A stretch of DNA of 64,000 nucleotides from Herbaspirillum aquaticum (GTDB lineage: Bacteria > Pseudomonadota > Gammaproteobacteria > Burkholderiales > Burkholderiaceae_D): the NCBI RefSeq assembly GCF_002213425.1, contig NZ_NJGV01000019.1:81719-145718 (forward strand), given 5' to 3'. Each line of letters starts with the position of its first letter. The first letter of the stretch is position 1. The position numbers were made by a program, and so were the translations under genes. This document shows positions 1-8,863 of the stretch, piece by piece. The notes under the pieces were generated by a model, which saw nothing but the letters and a program-made list of their open reading frames with translations, was not told where the DNA came from and made no database searches.

Positions 1-19
1 CCGCGCCCGGACAGGCGCA

Positions 20-559
20 TCAGAAGTAGTCGAGAGCGTACTGCACCGAACCAATCACGGAGCCGGCTTCGGCCGCGCCGCCTTCGGCGACGTAGCGCAC
101 GGCAAAGATATGCGAAGCACTGGTGCTGCCGGCGGCAACCTCCAGCCCCTCGACCGACACGGCGCTCCCTCCCACCAGACTGATCGGATCGCCGCCCACG
201 CTCTTGCGCAATTGCAGCGCCACGTTCTTGGCTGTGCCCAGGTTGGGAATGTTGTTGCCGCTGGTCGCCGCGCTGGCCAGGAATTGGGTCTTGATCTTCA
301 GCTTGTCCTTCGGTTTGTCGACGGCCGACGCCGTGCAGCCACTGACGCTGACCACGAAGGGCGTTTCGCCCGCCGAAGTGCCTGCCGCCGCCAGGTCGCC
401 CGTCGCCACCGTGGGCAGCAGCACGACCGGATTGGCCGCGCCATCGACCATCACCTGGCAGGTCTGGCTGTTGACCTGGCCGCGGAAATTGATGGTGCTG
501 CCCGCCGCCAGCACCAGCGACGGCGAGACCAGCAACAGGATTGCAAGATGCTTTTTCAT
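20..559 (-). CDS. Type 1-like fimbrial major subunit (pilin)
   Basis: About 179 residues. The start is the ATG of MKKHLAILLL, preceded by a G-rich ribosome-binding stretch; the longer open frame upstream is not coding. Residues 1 to about 19 form a signal peptide ending LVLA-AG. The mature part has the chaperone-usher pilin pattern: an early INFRGQV strand, a first cysteine in SQTCQV, a second in VSGCTA (likely disulfide), and a C-terminal strand ending in an aromatic residue (YALDYF), as in chaperone-donor-strand pilins. It is known for this family that subunits are folded by a periplasmic chaperone and polymerised by an usher; neither gene is in the window, so the rest of the operon probably lies before position 1. 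It diverges from the adhesin-like gene at 875. The pilin assignment is firm; the exact pilus type is not. Confidence 0.85.
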   Translation of the reverse strand: MKKHLAILLLVSPSLVLAAGSTINFRGQVNSQTCQVMVDGAANPVVLLPTVATGDLAAAGTSAGETPFVVSVSGCTASAVDKPKDKLKIKTQFLASAATSGNNIPNLGTAKNVALQLRKSVGGDPISLVGGSAVSVEGLEVAAGSTSASHIFAVRYVAEGGAAEAGSVIGSVQYALDYF

Positions 560-704
560 TTTTACCCCCAAGGAGAATTCGGTCGATCCACGAAGAATGC
601 CGACGCCAACCGATACGTCCGGCACCAGGTGAATCATAGGCAGACCGGCCATCCAGCAGAATCGGCCACCCCCCAAAGCAGCGGTTGGCAATCCCTGATT
701 CGCA

Positions 705-779
705 CATGGGCCAAATCCCAAACACGGGCACCGCAGCCCAATGGGATTTGGCCCATGCGCATTGCGGCAGCGGCCCATG
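705..779. promoter_or_regulatory. Long inverted repeat in divergent fimbrial promoter region
   Basis: The 315-bp gap between the two divergent fimbrial genes contains a perfect 16-bp inverted repeat: arms 705-720 and 742-757 around a 21-bp spacer. The arm contains CATGGGCC, and the reverse form GGCCCATG occurs again at 772-779, 22 bp (two helical turns) from the copy at 750. This arrangement fits a binding site for a dimeric or cooperative regulator controlling both genes, or a strong RNA hairpin. No other gene is visible in the gap. Confidence 0.55.
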
Positions 780-874
780 TTGCGCACAGGCGTGCTGCGC
801 GAACATGCAGGGCTTTCCCTTCCTGCCGGAGTTGTTCCTTGTCTGCTCGCCCGCCCGATCACGCCAGGCCAGGC

Positions 875-2272
875 GTGCCTGTCCCCTGGGCCCTGCCACG
901 CCCTTTGCGCCTGCTCTTTGCGATGCTGGCGTTGTGCCTGCTGTCGCTTCCTGCGGCGGCCATCTGCAAGCGCAACAATCGCATCGACTATCCCTTCACG
1001 CCCTTGAGCGATGGCGGTTCGGCCCAGTTCTGGTTCGGCCGCATCAATCTCGCCAGCACCGCGTTGCAGCCGGCCGGCACGCTCCTGGGCAGTACGGTGG
1101 CCACGGCCGCCGAGGCCTCCGGCATCAGCGGCGATACGCTGCTGTGGACGTGTGACCTGGCCGATGCCGGGCAGGTCTCCGAAGTGTTTTCCACCAATGG
1201 CGATGACCGCGTCGGCGGCTTTGCCGAGATCGGCACCCAGGACGGATTGCCGGGTTTCTACCGCACCTGGTTTCCCGGTGTGGCGATCCGGCTCACGCAT
1301 TTGCGCTCAGGGAAGGTGTTTTCGCGCTATTACCAGTCCGCCCGCCTGGAGAACTATGACGTCGATGAAGCCCGCAAGAAGATCCTGATCCGCGCCAAGC
1401 ATCTCAGTCCGGTCAAGGCCGAGATCGCCCGTGTCTCCGATCTCAGTCCCGGGACAGGCACCAGCAACTGGTGCGGCGACCGCCCGGACAACCGGCTGCA
1501 GGCTGCCGTTCCCTACCGCTGCCTGCAGCCCAATGGCTACCTGATGCTGCGGGGGCCAGGCTACAACCGCGCCAGCGGCGACATGGATGATGATGGTGAA
1601 GACCACGCGACGCGCTTCCTCTTCTTCGGTGCCGCCAACGGTATCGCCTTCGGCATGCGCCAGGCGGCCAGCCTGAGCGTGCTGCCATCATGCGTGGTAC
1701 AGAACGTGACACCGGAAGTGGTTTTTCCGACGATCTCGGAAGAAGAACTCAAACAGGGCGAAACACGGCAGGTGGAGTTCACGCTGGCCTTTCGCTGTGA
1801 CGAGGGCGTCAATACCCGCCCGCCGTCCACCGCCGGCACTGACGACAACCAGACCGCCTTTGGCATCCAGGTATCAGCAGGCGCACTGGCGGCGGCGCGG
1901 CAGCTGGGGTATGTGAACCAGGACCAGGGCGTACGGTACCTGCTCTCGGACAATTACGGCCTTGATCCTTCGCTGGCCAAGGGCGTGGGCATCAGCCTGA
2001 GCGACAGCGACAGCCAGCAGCCGATGCAATTCCTCAGCTCGCCGCTGGCCGGCCAAGGGATGTCCAGACCGCTGCCTGCGGGTCGCAACGCCGGCTGGTA
2101 TCGGCTCGACACCAGCAATGCATCACGCTGCCTGCCGCCAGCACCGGCTGCGCCCGCGTATCAGTTCACGGTGGAAAAGCGATTGACCGCCACGCTGCAG
2201 AAGCTGCCGGGAAAGACGGTGGCACCGGGACGGGTGTTCGCGACCGCCTATGTGATCGTCAAGGTGCAGTGA
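875..2272 (+). CDS. Probable fimbrial tip adhesin
   Basis: About 465 residues if it starts at the GTG at 875, which places a good signal peptide (residues 1-29, hydrophobic core LLFAMLALCLLSLP, cleavage after AAA) at the N-terminus; the open frame runs further upstream but without secretory character. An N-terminal domain of roughly 250 residues has several cysteines, and a C-terminal pilin-like domain begins near LPSCVVQNVTPEV, with the alternating strands and final YVIVKVQ strand expected for donor-strand exchange. Two-domain architecture and length match fimbrial tip adhesins, known to sit at the pilus end and bind host glycans. The ligand cannot be read from sequence. It is divergent from the pilin gene at 20-559 and followed by metY after 175 bp. 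Confidence 0.65.
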   Translation: MPVPWALPRPLRLLFAMLALCLLSLPAAAICKRNNRIDYPFTPLSDGGSAQFWFGRINLASTALQPAGTLLGSTVATAAEASGISGDTLLWTCDLADAGQVSEVFSTNGDDRVGGFAEIGTQDGLPGFYRTWFPGVAIRLTHLRSGKVFSRYYQSARLENYDVDEARKKILIRAKHLSPVKAEIARVSDLSPGTGTSNWCGDRPDNRLQAAVPYRCLQPNGYLMLRGPGYNRASGDMDDDGEDHATRFLFFGAANGIAFGMRQAASLSVLPSCVVQNVTPEVVFPTISEEELKQGETRQVEFTLAFRCDEGVNTRPPSTAGTDDNQTAFGIQVSAGALAAARQLGYVNQDQGVRYLLSDNYGLDPSLAKGVGISLSDSDSQQPMQFLSSPLAGQGMSRPLPAGRNAGWYRLDTSNASRCLPPAPAAPAYQFTVEKRLTATLQKLPGKTVAPGRVFATAYVIVKVQ

Positions 2273-2447
2273 GGTGCGCGGCCGGTGCGAACACGGAAGC
2301 AGATTGGCTTGGCATCAATACGACCTCACCGGCATGGGGTGCATATGCTTATGAGAAATCATTTCTTGGCGCACCCTGCCCACTCGCGCTAGCGTCTCGG
2401 ATGCGACAGTGTTCCCGCATCCCATCCACGAGAAGAAGAGAGACGAC

Positions 2448-3737
2448 ATGCCAGACAATCCGCAATGGAAATTCGAAACCATCTCCGTCCACGGCGGCTA
2501 TGATCCCGACCCGACCACGCGCGCTGTGGCCGTGCCGATCTACCAGACCGTGGCCTTCGCCTTCGACGATACCCAGCACGGAGCCGACCTGTTCGACCTG
2601 AAGGTCCAGGGCAACATCTATTCGCGCATCATGAACCCGACCCAGGACGTGCTGGAAAAGCGCCTGGCCGCGCTCGAAGGCGGTATCGCCGCGCTCGCCC
2701 TGGCCTCGGGGCAAGCCGCCGTGACCTACGCGATCCAGACCATTGCCGAAGCGGGCGACAACATCGTCTCGGCCTCTACCCTGTATGGCGGCACCTACAA
2801 CCTCTTCGCCCATACGCTGCCGCAGTTCGGCATCCAGACCCGCTTCGCCGATCCGCGCCAGCCGGAGTCCTTTGCACCGCTGATCGATGAGCGCACCAAG
2901 GCCATCTTCATCGAGTCCATCGGCAACCCGCTGGGCAACGTCACCGACATCGCCGCCGTAGCCGAAATCGCCCATCGCCATGGCGTCCCGCTGATCGTCG
3001 ACAACACCGTGGCCACGCCTTACCTGCTGCGTCCCTTCGAACACGGCGCCGACATCGTCGTGCATTCGCTGACCAAGTATCTCGGCGGCCATGGCACGAC
3101 CCTGGGCGGGGCCATCGTCGATTCGGGCAAGTTCCCCTGGGCCAAGCACAAGGAACGCTTCAAGCGCCTCAACGAACCGGATGTCAGCTATCACGGCGTG
3201 GTCTATACCGAAGCGCTGGGCGAGGCTGCCTATATCGGACGCGCGCGCGTGGTCCCGCTGCGCAACACCGGCGCGGCGCTCTCCCCGTTCAATGCCTTCC
3301 AGATCCTGCAGGGCATCGAAACCCTGTCCCTGCGACTGGACCGCATCACCGCCAATGCGCTGGCCGTGGCGCAATACCTGAAGCGCCATCCGAAAGTGCG
3401 CTGGGTCAACTATGCGGGGCTGGAAGATCATCCCGACCATGCGCTGGCGCAAAAGTATTTCAAGGGCCGCGCCTCGGGCGTGCTGACTTTCGGCGTGGCC
3501 AATGGCCGCGACGGCGGTGCGCGCTTCCAGGATGCGCTGCAACTGTTCACGCGGCTGGTCAACATCGGTGACGCCAAGTCGCTGGCCACGCATCCCGCTT
3601 CCACCACGCATCGCCAGTTGTCGCCGGCCGAACTGGAGAAGGCGGGCGTGACGGAAGATACCGTGCGCCTGTCCATCGGCATCGAGCATATCGATGACCT
3701 GCTGGCCGACCTGGAACAGGCATTGCAGTCGGCGTGA
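2448..3737 (+). CDS. metY: O-acetylhomoserine sulfhydrylase
   Basis: 429 residues; the start at 2448 ([10 protein letters not shown]) follows a purine-rich AGAAGAAGAGAG stretch. Cys/Met-metabolism PLP-dependent fold: substrate loop [10 protein letters not shown] near residue 56, glycine-rich LEGG at 77-80, DNT at 185-187, and the PLP lysine in SLTKYLGG at K210. Length and the long C-terminal region fit the O-acetylhomoserine (thiol)-lyase branch, which joins sulfide to O-acetylhomoserine to give homocysteine, rather than the roughly 390-residue cystathionine synthases. It lies tail-to-tail with a sulfonate desulfonation cluster, consistent with a role in placing released sulfur into methionine. 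The upstream region has GAAATCATTTC, a small palindrome near 2355-2366, which may be regulatory. Confidence 0.9.
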   Translation: MPDNPQWKFETISVHGGYDPDPTTRAVAVPIYQTVAFAFDDTQHGADLFDLKVQGNIYSRIMNPTQDVLEKRLAALEGGIAALALASGQAAVTYAIQTIAEAGDNIVSASTLYGGTYNLFAHTLPQFGIQTRFADPRQPESFAPLIDERTKAIFIESIGNPLGNVTDIAAVAEIAHRHGVPLIVDNTVATPYLLRPFEHGADIVVHSLTKYLGGHGTTLGGAIVDSGKFPWAKHKERFKRLNEPDVSYHGVVYTEALGEAAYIGRARVVPLRNTGAALSPFNAFQILQGIETLSLRLDRITANALAVAQYLKRHPKVRWVNYAGLEDHPDHALAQKYFKGRASGVLTFGVANGRDGGARFQDALQLFTRLVNIGDAKSLATHPASTTHRQLSPAELEKAGVTEDTVRLSIGIEHIDDLLADLEQALQSA

Positions 3738-3752
3738 CCTGATCGCCTCCCC

Positions 3753-3784
3753 AAAAAAATGGCTCCGCATGCGGAGCCATTTTC
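3753..3784. terminator. Bidirectional rho-independent terminator
   Basis: A run of A precedes and a run of T follows a perfect palindromic stem at 3759-3780 (arm ATGGCTCCGCA). It lies between the convergent metY and ssuD genes and can serve both strands. Confidence 0.9.
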
Positions 3785-3803
3785 GTATCAGGCAGTGGAT
3801 AAA

Positions 3804-4910
3804 TCAGGCGGCCTGCTTTTGTGCTGTCCGTTGCTGCAAGCGTTGCGCCACCAGTTCACGTGTGCGCGGGATCAGTTCGCGGCCATAGTCGATGGCATCT
3901 TCCAGCGGATCGAAGCCACGGATGAGGAAAGTAGTCACGCCCAGATCGTAGTAATCCAGCAGTGCCTCGGCCACCTGTTCGGGCGTACCGACCAGCGCGG
4001 TGGAGTTGTAGCGCGCACCGGTCTCCTTGGCAATGGCCGTCCACAGGCGCTTGTCGACACGGTCGCCCTTCTCGGCCGCAGCCAGCAAGCGGCGCGCACC
4101 TTCGCTCTCCTGCGGTCCGGTGTAGGCCGGATGGCGCGTGCCATTGCCCGAGCGCAGGCGGCGCGTTTCATCGAGGATGCGTTCGGCACGCGCCCAGGCC
4201 TGCTCTTCAGTAGCTGCCAGGATGGGGCGGAAGGACACTGAGAAGCTGATTTCACGTCCATGCCGTGCTGCCTCGGCGCGCACGCGTCCGGTCAGCTCGC
4301 GCACCTGCTCAAGCGATTCACCCCAGAGTGCGTAGACATCGGCATGACGGCCGGCCACCGGAATGGCAGCCTCGGAGGCTCCACCGAAGAAGATCGGGAG
4401 TTGCGGCTGCTGCAGCGGCTTGACTTCAGAGTACGCCTGCTCGAAACGGTAGTGCGCGCCCTGGTGATCGAAGGGCTTGTCGGCAGTCCACACCTGGCGC
4501 AGGATCTGCAGGTATTCATCGGTACGGGCATAGCGCTGGTCGTGATCGAGATAGTCGCCATCACGGCGCTGTTCGATGTCGGAGCCGCCCGAGATGATGT
4601 GCACGCCCAGCCGGCCACCGCTGAAATGATCCAGCGTCGCCAGCTGGCGGGCCGCCAGCGTGGGCGCCACGAAGCCGGGGCGATGCGCCAGCATCAGCTG
4701 GATGCGCCGGGTGGCGGCAGCCACTTGCGCGATGGTGAGGATGGCATCCGGGCCGTTGGAGTGGTACGGCACCAGTATCCGGTCGAAGCCGGCCTCTTCG
4801 TGCGCGCGTGCAAAGCGCAGCAGGTAGTCGGTATCGATGGCCGGCCCGACCGAGGGGTGGATCTCGGAGTTCTTGTGGGTGGTGACCATGCCGATGAAAT
4901 TGATGCTCAT
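3804..4910 (-). CDS. ssuD: FMNH2-dependent alkanesulfonate monooxygenase
   Basis: 368 residues; start ATG at 4910 (MSINFIGMV) behind AGGAGAGCAAGC. A TIM-barrel flavin monooxygenase of the bacterial luciferase family: HISGGSD near residue 110 and the DHFSGGRLGVH stretch are typical of SsuD. It is known to cleave the C-S bond of alkanesulfonates with FMNH2 and O2, releasing sulfite. It is the last gene of the ssu cluster, 41 bp after ssuA. The partner FMN reductase SsuE is not in the window and must be encoded elsewhere. The terminator at 3753-3784 ends the transcript. Confidence 0.92.
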   Translation of the reverse strand: MSINFIGMVTTHKNSEIHPSVGPAIDTDYLLRFARAHEEAGFDRILVPYHSNGPDAILTIAQVAAATRRIQLMLAHRPGFVAPTLAARQLATLDHFSGGRLGVHIISGGSDIEQRRDGDYLDHDQRYARTDEYLQILRQVWTADKPFDHQGAHYRFEQAYSEVKPLQQPQLPIFFGGASEAAIPVAGRHADVYALWGESLEQVRELTGRVRAEAARHGREISFSVSFRPILAATEEQAWARAERILDETRRLRSGNGTRHPAYTGPQESEGARRLLAAAEKGDRVDKRLWTAIAKETGARYNSTALVGTPEQVAEALLDYYDLGVTTFLIRGFDPLEDAIDYGRELIPRTRELVAQRLQQRTAQKQAA

Positions 4911-4951
4911 GCTTGCTCTCCTGAGGGCCTGCAAGGCAGGCGGTAAATGAG

Positions 4952-5965
4952 TCAGACCTTGACGATGTAATCGGAAACCTGCACCTTCTGCGGCAGGATC
5001 TTGCGCGCGGCCAGCCAGTCCGCTGCACCCTGGAAGGTGGCGATGAACTTGGCGTCGTCAGTACCGTGGAATTCCCAGCGGCGCGCCAGCTTGATGAGCG
5101 AATCGCGCACCGCATCGGAATAGCCGGCATCCTTCTGCACCAGCCCTTCAGCCTCGCGCGGATTCTTGCTGATCCACTCGCCCTCGGCACGATAGGCGGC
5201 GTTGACGGCGCGCACGATGTCGGCGTTTTCTTCGGCAAACTTGCGGTGCGTGACGTAGGAGTTGAAGTCGATCAGGAAATCCAGGTCGCGTCCCTCAAAG
5301 AACACGTCATGCGCCTTGTATTCCACCCGCGCGATGTCCACGCCGGGACTCCACATGGACCATGCATCGACCTTGCCCTGCGAAAAGGCGGGGCCGGCAT
5401 CCGGTGGATTGAGGTAGACGAAATTGACCTTGTCGCGCGCGATGCCGTGCTTTTCCAGCGCGGCCACCAGCAGGAATTCCCCGAGCCCGGAACGATTGAC
5501 CGCCACCGTCTTGCCCACCAAGTCAGCGACCTTGTTGATGCCCGAGCCATCCTTGGCGATGATGGCCGTGCTGCGCGGTTCGACCACGGCGAACTGAGTG
5601 AAGACCAGCGGCGAACCGGCGATCATCGCGGCCAGCGCGGGAGTGGTGCTGCCACCGAAACCGAAGTCGGCGCTGCCACCGGTGACGGCCTGCAAGGAGG
5701 GCGCATGGTTGGGGAAAGGACCGATCCACTGTACCTTGATGCCATCGCGGGCCAGCGTCTTCTCGAACTCGCCGCGCGTGCGGGCGATGCCGGGCAAACC
5801 ACCCTTGCCCCAGGCCAGGCGCACCGTATCGGTATTGCGCGACTTGCCGGCGGCGCGCGCCAGCAGCGGCAGGCCGCTGGCGCCGAGGGCCGCGCTACCC
5901 AGCGCGGCTTGCAAGAGTTGACGACGATGGAGATTGGCAGGCTTGGAATCGTGGGACATGAGCAT
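4952..5965 (-). CDS. ssuA: Aliphatic sulfonate ABC transporter substrate-binding protein
   Basis: About 337 residues (335 if the second ATG at 5959 is used; neither has a strong Shine-Dalgarno site). The N-terminus has HRRQLLQAA followed by an Ala/Gly/Leu-rich segment ending ARAAG, a signal peptide with a paired arginine that could be Tat-like. The body is an NMT1/SsuA periplasmic-binding fold (RLAWGKGG, GGSADFGFGG). It is expected to capture sulfonates for SsuBC. It lies between ssuB (54-bp gap) and ssuD (41-bp gap) on the same strand. Confidence 0.88.
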   Translation of the reverse strand: MLMSHDSKPANLHRRQLLQAALGSAALGASGLPLLARAAGKSRNTDTVRLAWGKGGLPGIARTRGEFEKTLARDGIKVQWIGPFPNHAPSLQAVTGGSADFGFGGSTTPALAAMIAGSPLVFTQFAVVEPRSTAIIAKDGSGINKVADLVGKTVAVNRSGLGEFLLVAALEKHGIARDKVNFVYLNPPDAGPAFSQGKVDAWSMWSPGVDIARVEYKAHDVFFEGRDLDFLIDFNSYVTHRKFAEENADIVRAVNAAYRAEGEWISKNPREAEGLVQKDAGYSDAVRDSLIKLARRWEFHGTDDAKFIATFQGAADWLAARKILPQKVQVSDYIVKV

Positions 5966-6019
5966 TAAGCAGGAATTAATGAGAAGAAAAACAGCATTCA
6001 GGAAAACTTAATGCCACCG

Positions 6020-6778
6020 CTACGCCGCCTGGGCAGCCACTACACCCAGCTCGGCCAGCAACTGCGCACGCAGGGCCTGGGCGGCAGGATGGCTGCGGTC
6101 ATGGGCCGCTTCGGGGGCGACGCGAACATCGTTGGCAATGGCCCCGTCGCGCATGACCAGGATGCGATCGGCCAGGACGATGGCTTCATCCACATCGTGC
6201 GTCACCAGCAGCACCCCGGGGCGATGCCGCGCCAGCAGTTGGCGCACCAGGACATGCATGCGGATGCGGGTGAGCGCATCGAGCGCAGCAAAGGGTTCAT
6301 CCAGCAGCAACAGCCGCGGCTCACGCACCAGGGCGCGTGCCAGCGCCACGCGCTGGGCCTGGCCACCGGAGAGATTGCGCGGCCAGTCGTCGAGCCGGTC
6401 ACCCAGGCCCACCTCTTCCAGGGCGGCTTGCGCCAGCGGCTTGCCGTGGCGGTCATCGAGGCCCAGTGAGACATTGCGCCACAGCCGATCCCACGGGATC
6501 AGGCGCGGTTCCTGGAACACCACGGCGGGCTGCGCCGGTCCGTCGATGCGGCCGCCGTCGATGGGGTCCAGCCCGGCCAGCGCGCGCAGCAAGGTGGTCT
6601 TGCCGCAACCGCTCTCGCCCAGCAGGGCCACGAATTCGCCGCGTGCAATGCGCAGGTTCAGGCCCTGGATCACGGTGCGCGATCCGTAACGTCGCTTCAA
6701 TCCGGCCACGCTCACCGCGAGTTCATCGGCCGTGGCGGGGTGCGCGGTATGGCGGTCGTACAAGCTGTCGCTCATCAT
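6020..6778 (-). CDS. ssuB: Aliphatic sulfonate ABC transporter ATP-binding protein
   Basis: 252 residues. The ATG at 6778 overlaps the ssuC stop by 4 nt (ATGA) and follows AAGGGGAA; the longer open frame upstream is the shadow of ssuC. Walker A GESGCGKTT, signature LSGGQAQRVALARAL, Walker B LLLLDEPFAALD and the H-loop VTHDVDEA are all present. It energises sulfonate import with SsuC. The 4-nt overlap implies translational coupling. Confidence 0.92.
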   Translation of the reverse strand: MMSDSLYDRHTAHPATADELAVSVAGLKRRYGSRTVIQGLNLRIARGEFVALLGESGCGKTTLLRALAGLDPIDGGRIDGPAQPAVVFQEPRLIPWDRLWRNVSLGLDDRHGKPLAQAALEEVGLGDRLDDWPRNLSGGQAQRVALARALVREPRLLLLDEPFAALDALTRIRMHVLVRQLLARHRPGVLLVTHDVDEAIVLADRILVMRDGAIANDVRVAPEAAHDRSHPAAQALRAQLLAELGVVAAQAA

Positions 6779-7641
6779 TTCCCCTTGGCGGCGTAGTTGG
6801 GATGCCAGGCCAGCAGGCGGCGCTCCAGCAGGCGTGCGATGCCGTCGGACACCACGCCGATGCCGGCATAGATGACGATGGTCAGCACGATCACGTCGGT
6901 CTGCAGGAATTCGCGCGCATCCATCGCCAGCGAGCCGATGCCGGTATTGGCCGCGATGGTCTCGGCGATCACCAGCGCCAGCCAGGCGACGGCCAGTGCA
7001 TAGCGCACCCCGGCCAGGATCGAGGGCAAGGCGCCCGGCAGGACGATGCGGCGGATCAGGGTCCAGTTGGACAAGCCGGTCACACGGCCCAGCTCCAGCA
7101 GTTTGGGATCGACCTGGCGGATGCCCAGCACGGTGTTGATGTAAATGGGGAACAGCACGCCCAGCGAGACCAGGAACACCTTGCCGCCCTCGCCCACGCC
7201 GAACCACACGATCACCAGTGGCAGCGCCGCCAGGAAAGGCACGGCGCGCACCATCTGCACGCTGCGGTCCACCAGCGCCTCGGCCAGGCGCGAGAAGCCC
7301 ACCAGCGTACCGAGCACGAAGCCGATGCTGCCGCCGATGGCAAACCCGGCGGCGGCCCGCAGGAGGCTGGCCCCGAGGTCCGACAGCAAGCGGCCTTGGG
7401 CAATCAGGTTCAATGCCGTCTGCAGCACCTTGCTGGGCGCGGGCAACACCTGCGGCGAGAGCACGCCGGCACGGGCCAGCGCTTCCCAGGCCAGCAGCAG
7501 CACCAGCGGTGCGGTCCATGAAATGAAGAAGAGACTGCGTGCAGTCAGCACGCGCGGGGGGCGTGGGCCAGTGTGACTCGCAGCGGAGGCGGGGTCAGCT
7601 CCCGCCGCTGGCAAGGGAAAATGATTGACCGCTTCGGGCAT
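6775..7641 (-). CDS. ssuC: Aliphatic sulfonate ABC transporter permease
   Basis: 288 residues from the ATG at 7641 (MPEAVNHF), behind AAGGAAACGCC. A proline/alanine-rich cytoplasmic N-terminus of about 40 residues precedes roughly six membrane segments; the permease EAA-like loop is around LLELGRVTGLSNWTLIRRIVLP. It is the first gene of the cluster in transcription order (C-B-A-D), unlike the common ssuEADCB order. About 136 bp upstream, before the DUF4105 gene, hold the likely promoter. Confidence 0.9.
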   Translation of the reverse strand: MPEAVNHFPLPAAGADPASAASHTGPRPPRVLTARSLFFISWTAPLVLLLAWEALARAGVLSPQVLPAPSKVLQTALNLIAQGRLLSDLGASLLRAAAGFAIGGSIGFVLGTLVGFSRLAEALVDRSVQMVRAVPFLAALPLVIVWFGVGEGGKVFLVSLGVLFPIYINTVLGIRQVDPKLLELGRVTGLSNWTLIRRIVLPGALPSILAGVRYALAVAWLALVIAETIAANTGIGSLAMDAREFLQTDVIVLTIVIYAGIGVVSDGIARLLERRLLAWHPNYAAKGK

Positions 7642-7777
7642 GGCGTTTCCTTCTCGGTGATGGCGAGGACGCACCCGGCCAAACGCCGGGTCGTGCAGAG
7701 AAGGAAATCGTAATCAGCTTCGCGGCGAGGGAATACGAATGATTTTGTCTTTGGATATCCGGTAAACGGATTAGGGC

Positions 7778-8818
7778 TCAGCGCAGCTCGGCAGCGGACA
7801 CTCCCGGCACACCTTGCCGGATGCGCTTGCTGTAGTCTTGCTGGGGGCCGTCCTGCAAGGCGCGCCCGGTGATACGCCCGGCCGCGTGCAGCTGGGCAAA
7901 GCTGTAGCCCGGCGTCAACACGCCCTGGTCGAAGACGTAGTTGGCGAAGTAGCCGGAGAGCAGCAGCCGATAATCCAGCGGCAGCGAAGGCGAGAGACGG
8001 CGCGCCAGCTCAAAGACGATGGTGGTGCAGTTGCTGGTGAGGGTGTTGTAGAAGCGCGGGCTGTCCCGCAATTGCGCCGCACGTTCCAGGTAGCCGAGGA
8101 AGACGCGGCGCAACTGATCGGGGCGCAATTGCAGGCGATAGAGATACACATCCTCCCCACGGGCATTGGTGCGGGTACGGATGATGTCGGTTTCGTCGGC
8201 GGCGACGATGACCGTCTCGAACTGGCGGAAGAAGCCGCCCAGGGCGGAAAAGGCTTCATCGCGCTCGCGCCGGATTTCCAGCGAGAACACCAGGCGCCGA
8301 CCATCGGCAAAGCCGAAGGACACCAGCGTATGGGCAATGGCCGGCCCCATCCAGTAGGACAGCACCAGATCCGCCGAGACCAGCTGCGAGAGATCGTAGC
8401 GGCGCGATTCCCAGCGGATGTCGTAGTCGGTTTCGCTGCGCCAGGTGAAGTTGCGCACGTTGTCCAGTTGCACGATGTCGCCTTGCACCTGCGGCACCAG
8501 CAGGCGCGCCACGTCATCAGCCCAGTCGCGCTCGTGGCTGGGGCGGATGCTGCTCCACCACAGCGCCATGGCCATGCCGGCCAGCACGAAGGCCAGCGGG
8601 CCCCAGCGCCAGGAGAGACCCGGCAGGCCTGGCAGGCTCGGCACACCCGCCACCAGCGCCAGCGTTGCGGCCGGCGGCAGGCTCCACAGCACGATGGCGG
8701 CGATGCGCAGCCAGGCCGCCACCGGCAGCTGGAACCACAGCGCAAACCCGCCCCACACCGCCAGGCCCAGCGTCAAGAAACCCAACACGATCAACAGCGC
8801 TACTTGGAGAAAGAACAT
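7778..8818 (-). CDS. DUF4105 (Lnb N-terminal-like) membrane protein
   Basis: 346 residues starting MFFLQVALLI. Three hydrophobic segments in the first 105 residues form a membrane anchor. The rest is a soluble, probably periplasmic domain with NVRNFTWRSETDYDIRWE, SFGFADG and SNCTT, the hallmark motifs of the DUF4105 family; the Cys in SNCTT resembles a cysteine-peptidase-type active site, an inference only. Function in this family is unknown. It starts 45 bp after the LysR gene stop on the same strand, so the two may be co-transcribed. Downstream lies ssuC, but nothing links it to sulfur use. Confidence 0.8.
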   Translation of the reverse strand: MFFLQVALLIVLGFLTLGLAVWGGFALWFQLPVAAWLRIAAIVLWSLPPAATLALVAGVPSLPGLPGLSWRWGPLAFVLAGMAMALWWSSIRPSHERDWADDVARLLVPQVQGDIVQLDNVRNFTWRSETDYDIRWESRRYDLSQLVSADLVLSYWMGPAIAHTLVSFGFADGRRLVFSLEIRRERDEAFSALGGFFRQFETVIVAADETDIIRTRTNARGEDVYLYRLQLRPDQLRRVFLGYLERAAQLRDSPRFYNTLTSNCTTIVFELARRLSPSLPLDYRLLLSGYFANYVFDQGVLTPGYSFAQLHAAGRITGRALQDGPQQDYSKRIRQGVPGVSAAELR

Positions 8819-8863
8819 CGGTACATTTTCTGGTCGGATGAAGGGGAAAGCGAAGCGGCCGGC

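Noticed and set aside
20..1300. Long 426-codon frame covering the pilin and upstream
   Set aside because: Only the last 179 codons have secretory pilin character; the rest overlaps the adhesin gene on the other strand.
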